A DNA stretch of 64,000 bases from Chitinophagaceae bacterium (lineage in GTDB: Bacteria; Bacteroidota; Bacteroidia; Chitinophagales; Chitinophagaceae), in the NCBI GenBank assembly GCA_016710935.1, contig JADJTY010000012.1:372001-436000 (forward strand). The letters run 5' to 3'. This document shows positions 7,540 to 15,259 of this stretch, piece after piece. Each line of letters opens with the position of its first letter. Positions within the stretch are counted from its first letter, which is position 1. The notes below the pieces were generated by a model. That model did no database searches, was not told the DNA's origin, and saw only the letters and a program-made list of their open reading frames with translations. The position numbers and the translations under genes are program-made.

Positions 7540-9972
7540 ATGATTATAAGTTATAACTGGCTTAGTGAATACCTGCCTAAGATCATAGAACCGGAAAAAT
7601 TAAGCAAGATCCTTACATCCATTGGGCTTGAAGTAGAAAGCCTGCATAAATATGAAGCCGTAAAAGGTGGCCTGCAGGGATTGGTTATTGGCGAAGTGCT
7701 GACCTGCGAAAAACATCCCGATGCTGATAAATTAAAACTCACCACCGTAAATATTGGTGCCGAAGAAAAACTGCAGATCGTTTGTGGTGCACATAATGTG
7801 GCAGCCGGACAAAAAGTGGTGGTAGCCACCATTGGAACCACCATCTACCCGTTTAACGGTGAACCCATGACGATGAAGAAAGCAAAGATCCGTGGCGTGG
7901 AAAGCCAGGGTATGATCTGTGCCGAAGACGAGATCGGCCTGGGCGAAAGCCACGCAGGGATCATGGTGCTTCCACACGATACAGTTGCCGGAACTTTACT
8001 GTCCGACTTTTTTAACCTTACGGATGATCATATTTTTGAGATCGGCCTTACACCCAACCGCAGTGATGCCATGAGTCACCTGGGTGTTGCCCGGGATGTA
8101 TGTGCATACCTGAGCCACCACAATAAAAAAGAAAAAGTTGTAAGATCTCCTTTCAAAAATAATTTTAAACCCGATAACCAGGGCCTGCAAATGGAGGTGG
8201 TTATTGAAAATACGGATGCCTGCCAGCGCTATGCAGGCGTAAGTATTGAAGGTGTTACCATTGCCGACAGCCCCGACTGGCTGCAGCAAAAATTAAAAAG
8301 CATTGGCCTCAGGCCCATTAACAATATTGTAGACATCACTAATTTTATTTTGCACGAAACCGGCCAGCCCCTGCATGCATTTGATGCGGATGCCATTACC
8401 GGGAAAAAAGTGATCGTAAAAAACCTCCCGGAAGGAACTCCATTTGTTACGCTGGATGAAAAAGAAAGAAAATTATTTGCCGAAGACCTCATGATATGCA
8501 ATGCAGATGCACCCATGTGTATTGGTGGTGTTTACGGTGGTATGCATAGTGGCGTATCTGCAACAACCAAAAATATTTTTTTAGAAAGTGCCTGGTTTAA
8601 TCCAGTCAATATCCGTAAAACATCTTTAAAGCATGGCCTGCGTACCGATGCTGCCACCCGTTTTGAAAAGGGGGTTGACATCAGTAACACCGTTCATGTT
8701 TTAAAAAGAGCAGCCACACTCATTAAAGAAATTGCCGGTGGACAAATTGCCAGCGATATCATTGATGTGTATCCAAACCCAAAAGAAAAAACAGAAGTTG
8801 CACTTAAATACCATTACCTGAAAAAATTAAGCGGAAAAAACTATCACGGCGATACGATTAAAAATATTTTACACAGCCTGGGTTTTGAACTGATAAAAGA
8901 AGGTGATGATGAAATGCGCTACAAAGTGCCTTTCAGCAAAACCGATATCAGTATCGGGGCAGATATTGTGGAAGAGATCATGCGTATTGATGGCCTGGAT
9001 AATGTAGATATTCCGGCCATGATTACCATTGCACCTGCAGTGGAAACGCTGGCGCACGAAGCCACCTACACAGAAAAAGTTGCAGAATACCTTGCAGGAT
9101 CCGGGTTCCAGGAAATTTTTACCAACTCCATTACCAACAGTGCTTATTACGATGATGTTGTTTTGCAGCATACGGTGAAGATGATCAACAATTTAAGTGA
9201 AGAGTTAAATGTGATGCGCCCGGCCATGATGGAAACCGGCCTTACTTCCATTGCCTACAATCTTAACCGGAAAAACAACGACCTGAAGTTTTTTGAATTT
9301 GGAAAAACATATGCCGTTAATGAAGCAGGGAAATATATTGAAGACAACCACCTTACCATTTACATTACGGGCAATAAAACAGCCGGGGGGTGGAAGGGTA
9401 AAACAGAAAAAGCCGACTTCTATTTTTTAAAAGCAGTGTTTGAAAAAATAATGAACACATTGGGATTAAAAGCCGATGCTTATGCCGAAGCAGAAAATTT
9501 GGATTTAACAAATGCCCTGCAGGCAACAATTAAGAACCAAAAAGTTGCTGAAATCGGTTTGGTGAGTAACAGCAAACTGGACCGGTTTGATATTAAACAA
9601 CCCGTTTTTTATGCCGACCTTAACTGGGACCGCTTACTTAAACTGAATAAGAAAATAAATATTCAGCACCAGGACGTGAGTAAATACCCTGCTGTAAACC
9701 GCGACCTGGCGATTATTGTGAACAAGGCCCTGCCTTTTGAAGCGGTGGAAAAAGCAACTGCCGCGGCAAAAGTAAATAAGTTAACTTCAATCAGTTTGTT
9801 TGATATATTTGAAAGTGAAAAGATAGGTGCCGGCAAAAAATCTATGGCCATCAGCTTTACTTTTTTGGATGAAGAAAAAACAATGACCGATAAGGATATT
9901 GACAGCATGATGAATAAGATCATTGGGGCTTATGAGAAAGAATTGGGAGCAGAGATCAGGAAAGCCCCCTAA
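7540..9972 (+). CDS. pheT: Phenylalanine-tRNA ligase beta subunit
   Basis: The 810 residues give the full PheT architecture: the EMAP-like tRNA-binding domain (GLVIGEVLTCEKHPDADKL, residues about 47-65), the B3/B4 editing domain (LRPINNIVDITNF), B5 (YKVPFSKTDISIGADIVEE), the catalytic-like core, and the C-terminal anticodon-binding FDX-ACB domain (VSKYPAVNRDLAIIV). It works as alpha2-beta2 with PheS; pheS is not in this window. The last residues, KAP plus the stop codon, come from a GC-rich repeat shared with the dnaB 3' end, so the natural end was probably about ELGAEIR. Confidence 0.96.
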   Translation: MIISYNWLSEYLPKIIEPEKLSKILTSIGLEVESLHKYEAVKGGLQGLVIGEVLTCEKHPDADKLKLTTVNIGAEEKLQIVCGAHNVAAGQKVVVATIGTTIYPFNGEPMTMKKAKIRGVESQGMICAEDEIGLGESHAGIMVLPHDTVAGTLLSDFFNLTDDHIFEIGLTPNRSDAMSHLGVARDVCAYLSHHNKKEKVVRSPFKNNFKPDNQGLQMEVVIENTDACQRYAGVSIEGVTIADSPDWLQQKLKSIGLRPINNIVDITNFILHETGQPLHAFDADAITGKKVIVKNLPEGTPFVTLDEKERKLFAEDLMICNADAPMCIGGVYGGMHSGVSATTKNIFLESAWFNPVNIRKTSLKHGLRTDAATRFEKGVDISNTVHVLKRAATLIKEIAGGQIASDIIDVYPNPKEKTEVALKYHYLKKLSGKNYHGDTIKNILHSLGFELIKEGDDEMRYKVPFSKTDISIGADIVEEIMRIDGLDNVDIPAMITIAPAVETLAHEATYTEKVAEYLAGSGFQEIFTNSITNSAYYDDVVLQHTVKMINNLSEELNVMRPAMMETGLTSIAYNLNRKNNDLKFFEFGKTYAVNEAGKYIEDNHLTIYITGNKTAGGWKGKTEKADFYFLKAVFEKIMNTLGLKADAYAEAENLDLTNALQATIKNQKVAEIGLVSNSKLDRFDIKQPVFYADLNWDRLLKLNKKINIQHQDVSKYPAVNRDLAIIVNKALPFEAVEKATAAAKVNKLTSISLFDIFESEKIGAGKKSMAISFTFLDEEKTMTDKDIDSMMNKIIGAYEKELGAEIRKAP

Positions 9973-9991
9973 CCCCCTAAAGTGGGAACTG
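9963..9991. repeat. GC-rich interspersed element covering the pheT stop codon
   Basis: GCCCCCTAACCCCCTAAAG then TGGGAACTG. It is the inverted counterpart of the element at 5564-5596 and supplies the last two codons and the stop of pheT. Confidence 0.6.
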
Positions 9992-10058
9992 GAGAGATCA
10001 CAACAATGAGCAGGTTTTAGAAACAATTGAAAAGAATTTAAAATAATTACTCTGAGTT

Positions 10059-10075
10059 TCCCGACTTAGTCGGGA
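10059..10075. repeat. GC-rich palindrome before the coiled-coil gene
   Basis: TCCCGAC, a 3-bp loop, then GTCGGGA: a perfect hairpin 15 bp before the next ATG. It is followed by a purine-rich GGAGGGGG that may serve as ribosome binding site for the 10090 gene. It recalls the GC-rich palindromes in pyrD and gatA. Confidence 0.5.
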
Positions 10076-10089
10076 CGGAGGGGGTTTTT

Positions 10090-10383
10090 ATGAGTGACTT
10101 AGAACAAAATATCAAACGCATAAACGATAAACTTCAGCAGTTGCTGAAGAATTACCAGCTATTACAAAAAGAGCATCAGCGGCAAAGCGAATTGATAACA
10201 ACCCTTCAACAAACCAAAGAAAAAGACAAAGAGCAGATTGCTGCTTTGCAGGAAAAGGTTACCATTTTAAAAGCTGCTACCCGCAATATGAACGAAGCAG
10301 ATAAAAAAGCATTTGAAAAAAACATCAGCCAGTACATTCGTGAAATTGATAAATGTATTGGCATATTATCTAGTGCTTCTTAG
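10090..10383 (+). CDS. Small coiled-coil protein upstream of zapA
   Basis: A 97-residue, almost wholly helical protein without signal peptide or membrane helix. Heptads run from about residue 5 to 65 (IKRINDKLQQLLKNYQLL, LQEKVTILKAA), and the C-terminal part is FEKNISQYIREIDKCIGIL. It lies 47 bp before zapA. Small coiled-coil proteins next to zapA suggest a role at the Z ring, as ZapB has in enterobacteria, but no sequence similarity to ZapB is claimed. Confidence 0.75.
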   Translation: MSDLEQNIKRINDKLQQLLKNYQLLQKEHQRQSELITTLQQTKEKDKEQIAALQEKVTILKAATRNMNEADKKAFEKNISQYIREIDKCIGILSSAS

Positions 10384-10445
10384 CTTTTTTAACTATCGTA
10401 GCTTTAGCGTAGTTAGTAGCGAAGAAGCAAGTGAATAAAATGATC

Positions 10446-10727
10446 ATGGCAGAACTCATCCCTATAAATATTGTAATCGGCGACCGTACTTATCGTATCA
10501 AGACCAATCCATCCGATGAGGAAGCCATACGCCGCACCCTAAAAACTATCAATGATAAAATAGTTGAATTTAAAACCCAGTTCTCCGGTAAGGATATGCA
10601 GGATTATATTGCCATGGTAATGATCTGGTATGCTACCCAAACAAGCGCGGAAACCAACCCTGGTTTAGAAAAAGTAATGACCGAGGCTTTGCTCAAAATT
10701 GAGCAGCAGCTGGATAAGGTGAAATGA
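10446..10727 (+). CDS. zapA: Cell division protein ZapA
   Basis: ZapA binds FtsZ and bundles its filaments. From the ATG at 10446 the protein is 93 residues, starting MAELIPINIVIGDRTYRIK. The N-terminal beta sheet domain (INIVIGDRTYRIKTNPSDEE) is followed by the long helix of the ZapA tetramer (IRRTLKTINDKIVEF, ending in ALLKIEQQLDKVK). Longer frames start at GTG 10431 or ATG 10440, but the family normally begins just before the first strand. The gene pairs with the preceding coiled-coil gene. Confidence 0.8.
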   Translation: MAELIPINIVIGDRTYRIKTNPSDEEAIRRTLKTINDKIVEFKTQFSGKDMQDYIAMVMIWYATQTSAETNPGLEKVMTEALLKIEQQLDKVK

Positions 10728-10811
10728 GCATTTTCATGTTAAAAATCCCGGTTTCAGCACTCAATATGACTGCCAAACCCCATAACCTCCCTTTTCTCCA
10801 AACAATTTACT

Positions 10812-10819
10812 TATCTTCG
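10812..10819 (+). promoter_or_regulatory. Possible -7 element for rny
   Basis: TATCTTCG, one mismatch from TAnnTTTG, lies 84 bp before the rny ATG. The long leader (about 75 nt) shows no structure that I can name. Confidence 0.35.
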
Positions 10820-10902
10820 TAGGCTAAACATCTCATTTAACTTGTATATGGATAAAGAGGCGTTATATATGATTTTGAACCGTTTTAAAACCAAAACAAA
10901 CA

Positions 10903-12468
10903 ATGGATCCGATAATACTATACATTATCATAGGCGCAGTTGCGCTGATACTGGGCATCGTACTGGGTAAACTGGTTTTTGCCAAAAACACCCAAAAACA
11001 AATACAGGAAGCTGAGCAACAGGCTCAAAAGATCATCGCCGACGGAAATTTACAGGCCGAAAACCTTAAAAAAGAAAAGCTTTTAGAGGCCAAAGAAAAA
11101 TTTGTGCAGCTTAAAGCCGATCACGAGCGGGATGTATTGCAACGCAATCAAAAACTGGTTGAAAGCGAGGCCCGTATCAAACAAAAAGAACAATCCCTCA
11201 ATCAAAAAGACCAGAATCTGGAGAAACAGATCAAGGAAAATGAAGTAATCAAGGAAAACCTTAACCGGCAAACGGAGATCGTAAACATCAAACGTACCGA
11301 ACTGGAGAAACACCAGGAAGAACATATCCGCCGCCTGGAAAAAGTGGCCGGCCTCACTGCCGAAGACGCCAAAGCCCAGCTGATCGAAAGCTTAAGGCAG
11401 GAAGCCCATACCAAGGCTTTGGTTATTCAGCAGGAAATTATTGAAGACGCTAAATTAAAAGCTACCAAAGAAGCCCGTAAAATAGTTATTCAAACCATAC
11501 AGCGTACCGCTGCAGAAGCTGCCATTGAAAATGCCATCACGGTATTTAACCTGGAAAGCGATGAAATAAAAGGTTCCATCATTGGCCGCGAAGGTCGTAA
11601 CATCCGTGCTATAGAAGCTGCTACCGGTGTGGATCTCATTGTAGATGACACACCCGAAGCTATTGTGCTTTCTTCCTTTGATCCGTTGCGCCGGGAAATT
11701 GCCCGTTTATCGCTGCAGCGCCTGGTTGCCGATGGCCGTATCCATCCTGCCCGTATTGAAGAAGTGGTGGAAAAAACCAAAAAACAAATTGACGACCAGG
11801 TAATGGAAATTGGTGAGCGTACCGCCATGGAACTGGGTGTACATGGTCTGCATAAGGAACTGATCAGGATGGTTGGCCGTATGCGTTTCCGTTCTTCTTA
11901 CGGTCAAAACCTGCTGATGCACAGTCGTGAAACCGCTAACCTTTGCGCCATCATGGCTGCCGAACTGGGTATGAATGCAAAACTGGCCAAAAGAGCCGGT
12001 CTTTTACATGATATAGGTAAAGTACCCGATGAAGAAACTGAATTAAGCCACGCATTATTGGGAGCCAAACTGGCCGAAAAATATGGCGAGAACCCGGCAG
12101 TAGTTAATGCCATTGGTGCTCACCACGATGAAATGGAAATGCAATATGTTATCTCACCTATTATACAGGCTTGTGATGCCATCAGTGGCGCCAGGCCGGG
12201 TGCAAGACGGGAGATCATGCAGCAGTACATCCAGCGTATCAAAGACCTGGAAAACCTGGCCATGGCCTATACCGGCGTTGAAAAGGCTTATGCGATACAA
12301 GCCGGCCGTGAGTTAAGGGTTATTGTAGAAGCTGATAAAGTAACTGATGGCGATAGCGATAAACTGAGTTTTGAAATAGCCCAAAAGATACAAACGGAAA
12401 TGACCTTCCCGGGACAGATCAAAGTAACGGTTATCAGAGAAAAACGCTCGGTGAACGTAGCAAGGTAG
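10903..12468 (+). CDS. rny: Ribonuclease Y
   Basis: A membrane-anchored endoribonuclease that starts mRNA decay. The 521 residues contain an N-terminal membrane helix ([18 protein letters not shown]), a long charged coiled coil (about 30-190), a KH domain ([19 protein letters not shown]), and an HD domain with the metal-binding LLHDIGK and a downstream AIGAHHDE. Length and order are normal for the family. The stop codon is followed at once by AT-rich 7-bp tandem repeats and then an intrinsic terminator. Confidence 0.95.
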   Translation: MDPIILYIIIGAVALILGIVLGKLVFAKNTQKQIQEAEQQAQKIIADGNLQAENLKKEKLLEAKEKFVQLKADHERDVLQRNQKLVESEARIKQKEQSLNQKDQNLEKQIKENEVIKENLNRQTEIVNIKRTELEKHQEEHIRRLEKVAGLTAEDAKAQLIESLRQEAHTKALVIQQEIIEDAKLKATKEARKIVIQTIQRTAAEAAIENAITVFNLESDEIKGSIIGREGRNIRAIEAATGVDLIVDDTPEAIVLSSFDPLRREIARLSLQRLVADGRIHPARIEEVVEKTKKQIDDQVMEIGERTAMELGVHGLHKELIRMVGRMRFRSSYGQNLLMHSRETANLCAIMAAELGMNAKLAKRAGLLHDIGKVPDEETELSHALLGAKLAEKYGENPAVVNAIGAHHDEMEMQYVISPIIQACDAISGARPGARREIMQQYIQRIKDLENLAMAYTGVEKAYAIQAGRELRVIVEADKVTDGDSDKLSFEIAQKIQTEMTFPGQIKVTVIREKRSVNVAR

Positions 12469-12495
12469 TTTTCAGTTTTAAGTTTATAGTTAAAT
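12468..12495. repeat. AT-rich tandem 7-bp repeats after rny
   Basis: GTTTTCA, GTTTTAA, GTTTATA and GTTAAAT follow one another with a 7-bp period, starting on the last base of the rny stop codon. Confidence 0.6.
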
Positions 12496-12524
12496 ACCTT
12501 AAAATCAAGCCATATTATTTTAAG

Positions 12525-12549
12525 CCGGCAGTTTTCTGTCGGGTTTTTT
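12525..12549 (+). terminator. Intrinsic terminator of rny
   Basis: CCGGCAG, a TTTT loop, CTGTCGG (one G-U pair) and then a run of six T. Confidence 0.75.
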
Positions 12550-12614
12550 ATGTGGATAAGCAATTTGTTTTGTTCCCTACTTTAAATAAAAGAATTAGAA
12601 ATCAAAAAAACTCT

Positions 12615-12638
12615 GAACTAAGAACTAAAAACTAAAAA
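12615..12638. repeat. AT-rich tandem 7-bp repeats before rplS
   Basis: GAACTAA, GAACTAA and AAACTAA plus a partial fourth copy. They end just before the rplS -7 element. Confidence 0.6.
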
Positions 12639-12646
12639 CTTTCCCC

Positions 12647-12654
12647 TACCTTTG
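12647..12654 (+). promoter_or_regulatory. -7 element of the rplS promoter
   Basis: TACCTTTG, an exact TAnnTTTG match, lies 23 bp before the rplS ATG. The heptamer repeats occupy the spacer and the -33 area. Confidence 0.6.
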
Positions 12655-12677
12655 CCGTCCGTAAAAAATCAAATAAT

Positions 12678-13046
12678 ATGAACGCAGTAGCATTTGTGCA
12701 TGAGCAATTAGACACAAAAGGAAAAGCAAAGCTTCCAAATTTTAAAGCAGGTGATAATATCACTGTTAATTATAAAATTGTAGAGGGTACCAAAGAGCGT
12801 ATTCAGAGCTTTAAAGGCGATGTAATTAAACGCCAGGGCACAGGCGCAACTGCCTCATTTACAGTACGTAAAATGAGTGACGGCGTAGGTGTTGAGCGTT
12901 TATTCCCAACCTTTTCTCCAAATATTGAAAGCGTTGTTTTACACAAAGTAGGTAACGTAAACCGTGCTAAATTGTACTATTTACGTGACAGAAGCGGAAA
13001 AAGTGCCCGTATCAGCGAAAAAAGAAGAGCAGTTGCTAAAAAGTAG
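12678..13046 (+). CDS. rplS: 50S ribosomal protein L19
   Basis: A 122-residue L19 protein of the large subunit, at the 30S-50S interface. The typical order is present: FKAGDNITVNYKIVEGTKER, IQSFKGDVIKRQG, SFTVRKMSDGVGVERLFP, then RAKLYYLRDRSGKSARI. It has its own promoter and terminator and is not in an operon with rpsP or trmD, as it often is elsewhere. Confidence 0.96.
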   Translation: MNAVAFVHEQLDTKGKAKLPNFKAGDNITVNYKIVEGTKERIQSFKGDVIKRQGTGATASFTVRKMSDGVGVERLFPTFSPNIESVVLHKVGNVNRAKLYYLRDRSGKSARISEKRRAVAKK

Positions 13047-13071
13047 TTGGTTATCAATAGATAATATTAAA

Positions 13072-13106
13072 AAAAGCGAAAATTTTATAAATTTTCGCTT
13101 TTTTAT
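13072..13106 (+). terminator. Intrinsic terminator of rplS
   Basis: A long A/T-rich stem (AAAAGCGAAAATT with its inverse) and a T run, 25 bp after the stop codon. Confidence 0.85.
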
Positions 13107-13218
13107 TTTGTAAAAATCCGGAATGGTATTATTATTGCATTGGAAACAATCATCAAATCCTCCCATCCTTCGCAAAGACTTTACCACTGATTTATTTAAA
13201 AATTAAAAACTTTAAACC

Positions 13219-13347
13219 ATGAGAAGGATCATTCTTTCACTTATTGTGCTATTTACAATAGCTTTTTTTGCTTCCTGTGCCAGGGGAATAACTGTAGAAC
13301 AGGCTGCCAACGGCAAAGCCAGGTGTGGTAAAAATTACCTCCGCTAA
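13219..13347 (+). CDS. Very small lipoprotein (42 residues)
   Basis: ATG at 13219, stop at 13345-13347. The protein begins MRRIILSLIVLFTIAFFASC, a complete lipoprotein signal peptide with the lipobox cysteine at residue 20. Only about 22 residues would remain after processing, including a second cysteine (KARCGKNYLR). It stands alone between rplS and tatA. Function unknown. The well-formed signal peptide argues against chance. Confidence 0.6.
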   Translation: MRRIILSLIVLFTIAFFASCARGITVEQAANGKARCGKNYLR

Positions 13348-13434
13348 ATTTTACTGATTTAAGATGGCTGATATACCCGTTAATACACTGGTAACTTAGT
13401 TATATTTAATAGTGGCGTTAGTCAATAATTGATT

Positions 13435-13442
13435 TATCTTTG
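13435..13442 (+). promoter_or_regulatory. -7 element of the tatA promoter
   Basis: TATCTTTG, an exact TAnnTTTG match 17 bp before the ATG of tatA. Confidence 0.6.
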
Positions 13443-13459
13443 CTGTCTAAATTAAGATT

Positions 13460-13687
13460 ATGATGCTATCTATTTTAAACAACGTGCTGCTAATTTCTAT
13501 GCCTGGTGGCAGTGAGTGGATCCTGATCATTGTTGTGGTATTGTTGATGTTTGGTGGTAAAAAAATACCTGAACTGATGAGGGGTATTGGTCGTGGTATG
13601 CGTGAGTTTACGGATGCCAAAAACAATGTTAAGAGTGAGATTGAAGAGGGTATGAAAGAAAAAGAAACAGTAAATAAAGCTAATTAA
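13460..13687 (+). CDS. tatA: Twin-arginine translocase TatA/TatE subunit
   Basis: A 75-residue protein with one membrane helix ([20 protein letters not shown]) followed by the amphipathic helix ([16 protein letters not shown]) and a charged tail. FGGKKIPEL is the TatA signature. It forms the pore part of the Tat system, which exports folded proteins. tatC is not in this window. The gene is monocistronic, with its own promoter and terminator. Confidence 0.9.
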   Translation: MMLSILNNVLLISMPGGSEWILIIVVVLLMFGGKKIPELMRGIGRGMREFTDAKNNVKSEIEEGMKEKETVNKAN

Positions 13688-13708
13688 ACCAGGACCTTTT
13701 CCTGTATC

Positions 13709-13755
13709 CCGGCTGTAGTGCACCCTTTTTACGGGAACACTTCAGCCGGTTTTTT
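13709..13755 (+). terminator. Intrinsic terminator of tatA
   Basis: CCGGCTGTAGTG pairs with CACTTCAGCCGG (one mismatch) and is followed by a T run, just before gatA. Confidence 0.75.
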
Positions 13756-13778
13756 ATAACACACATCAGCATTTTCCT

Positions 13779-15245
13779 ATGTTCAAATTCCGGGATATAC
13801 CTCATTATCAGCAGGAACTTACAGCAAACATTACCACCTGCACAGAAGCTGTACAATATTACCTGCAACAGATCGATGCCCATAAAAACCTGAACGCCTT
13901 TACAGAAGTATTTGCTGCCGAAGCTTTACAACAGGCCGCTATGCTGGATGAAAAAAGAAAAGCAGGACAGCCCTTAAAAAAATTACATGGTGTAGTTATT
14001 GCCATCAAAGATGTGCTTTGTTATAAAGATCATGTTGTAACCGCTTCATCAAACATGCTGAAGGGCTTTAAAAGTGTCTATACTGCTACATCCGTTCAAC
14101 GTTTACTGGATGAAGATGCCATTATCATCGGTAACTGCAACTGCGATGAATTTGCCATGGGCAGTACCAATGAAAACTCAGCCTACGGCAATGTTTTAAA
14201 TGCATTGGATAATACCAAAGTTCCGGGTGGTTCTTCCGGAGGCAGTGCCGTGGCAGTGCAGGCGGGTTTGTGTATGGTCAGTTTAGGAAGCGATACCGGG
14301 GGCTCGGTAAGGCAGCCGGCAGATTTCTGCGGCATCATAGGATTAAAACCAACGTATGGCCGTATCTCCCGCTATGGCCTGATAGCGTATGCTTCTTCAT
14401 TTGACCATGTAGGCATTTTTGGAAATAATGTAGCAGATATTGCTTTGTTGCTGGAGATCATGAGTGGGGAAGATGAGTATGATAGTACGGCCATGGCAAT
14501 GGGCAATGGGCAATGCCCGCCCGGCCTTTTAGCCGTTCGGACGGGGGCAATGGGCAATGAGGAAGCAGAAAAAAAATATAAGATCGCTTATTTTAAAGAA
14601 GCCCTTCATCATCCATCTCTGGATAAAGAAATAAAAGAAAGTATTTTAAACCTGGTGGAAAGCCTTCGATTAAACGGGCATACGGTTACTGAAATTGATT
14701 TTGATCTGCTGGATTATGTGGTACCGGCTTACTATGTTTTAACCACCGCCGAGGCCAGCAGTAATTTAAGCAGGTACGATGGAATCCGGTATGGGCATCA
14801 AACCAAAGACAATATTAAAGATTTAACAGAGTTTTATAAGCAGAACAGAACCGAAGGTTTTGGTAAAGAAGTGCAGCGCAGGATCATGCTGGGCACCTTT
14901 GTTTTAAGCAGTGGTTATTACGATGCCTATTTCAGCAAAGCGCAACAGGTTCGCAGGCTATTAATGAACCAGACCGATGCTATATTTGCTGATTATGAAG
15001 CAGTTATATTGCCTACAAGCCCAACCACTGCGTTTGAGATCGGGCATAAAGACAACGATCCGGTTACCATGTACCTGGCAGATATTTTTACCGTATTTGC
15101 TAATTTAACCGGTATTCCGGGTATCTCTGTTCCGCTGTTTACACACAGTAATGGCATGCCTTTTGGCTTACAGATCATGACAAAAAAGGCAGATGAACTA
15201 ACTTTGCTGCAGCTTGCTGATTACCTGGTTAAACAACAAGCATAA
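13779..15245 (+). CDS. gatA: Glutamyl-tRNA(Gln) amidotransferase subunit A
   Basis: Amidase subunit of GatCAB, which makes Gln-tRNA(Gln) from Glu-tRNA(Gln). The Ser-cisSer-Lys triad is visible: lysine in VVIAIKDVLC, cis-serine in VPGGSSGGSAVAV, and nucleophile serine in SLGSDTGGSVRQPADFCG. The length, 488 residues, is slightly long because of a 65-bp insertion at 14494-14558 (residues about 240-260) made of GGGCAAT heptamers around a GC-rich hairpin. It lies between domains after MSGEDEYDST, where the family varies. gatB and gatC are elsewhere. Confidence 0.95.
   Translation: MFKFRDIPHYQQELTANITTCTEAVQYYLQQIDAHKNLNAFTEVFAAEALQQAAMLDEKRKAGQPLKKLHGVVIAIKDVLCYKDHVVTASSNMLKGFKSVYTATSVQRLLDEDAIIIGNCNCDEFAMGSTNENSAYGNVLNALDNTKVPGGSSGGSAVAVQAGLCMVSLGSDTGGSVRQPADFCGIIGLKPTYGRISRYGLIAYASSFDHVGIFGNNVADIALLLEIMSGEDEYDSTAMAMGNGQCPPGLLAVRTGAMGNEEAEKKYKIAYFKEALHHPSLDKEIKESILNLVESLRLNGHTVTEIDFDLLDYVVPAYYVLTTAEASSNLSRYDGIRYGHQTKDNIKDLTEFYKQNRTEGFGKEVQRRIMLGTFVLSSGYYDAYFSKAQQVRRLLMNQTDAIFADYEAVILPTSPTTAFEIGHKDNDPVTMYLADIFTVFANLTGIPGISVPLFTHSNGMPFGLQIMTKKADELTLLQLADYLVKQQA
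14494..14558. repeat. In-frame repeat insertion in gatA
   Basis: TGGCAAT, GGGCAAT, GGGCAAT, then a GC-rich imperfect hairpin (CCCGCCCGGC to CGGACGGG), then GGGCAAT, GGGCAAT. It encodes low-complexity residues (MAMGNGQCPPGLLAVRTGAM) in a variable loop. The hairpin core matches the palindrome in pyrD. Confidence 0.75.
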
Positions 15246-15259
15246 AACGGGTTCAATTA

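Noticed and set aside
10735..10902. 6S RNA between zapA and rny
   Set aside because: 6S RNA lies near zapA in enterobacteria, but no long central-bubble hairpin can be folded by eye here.
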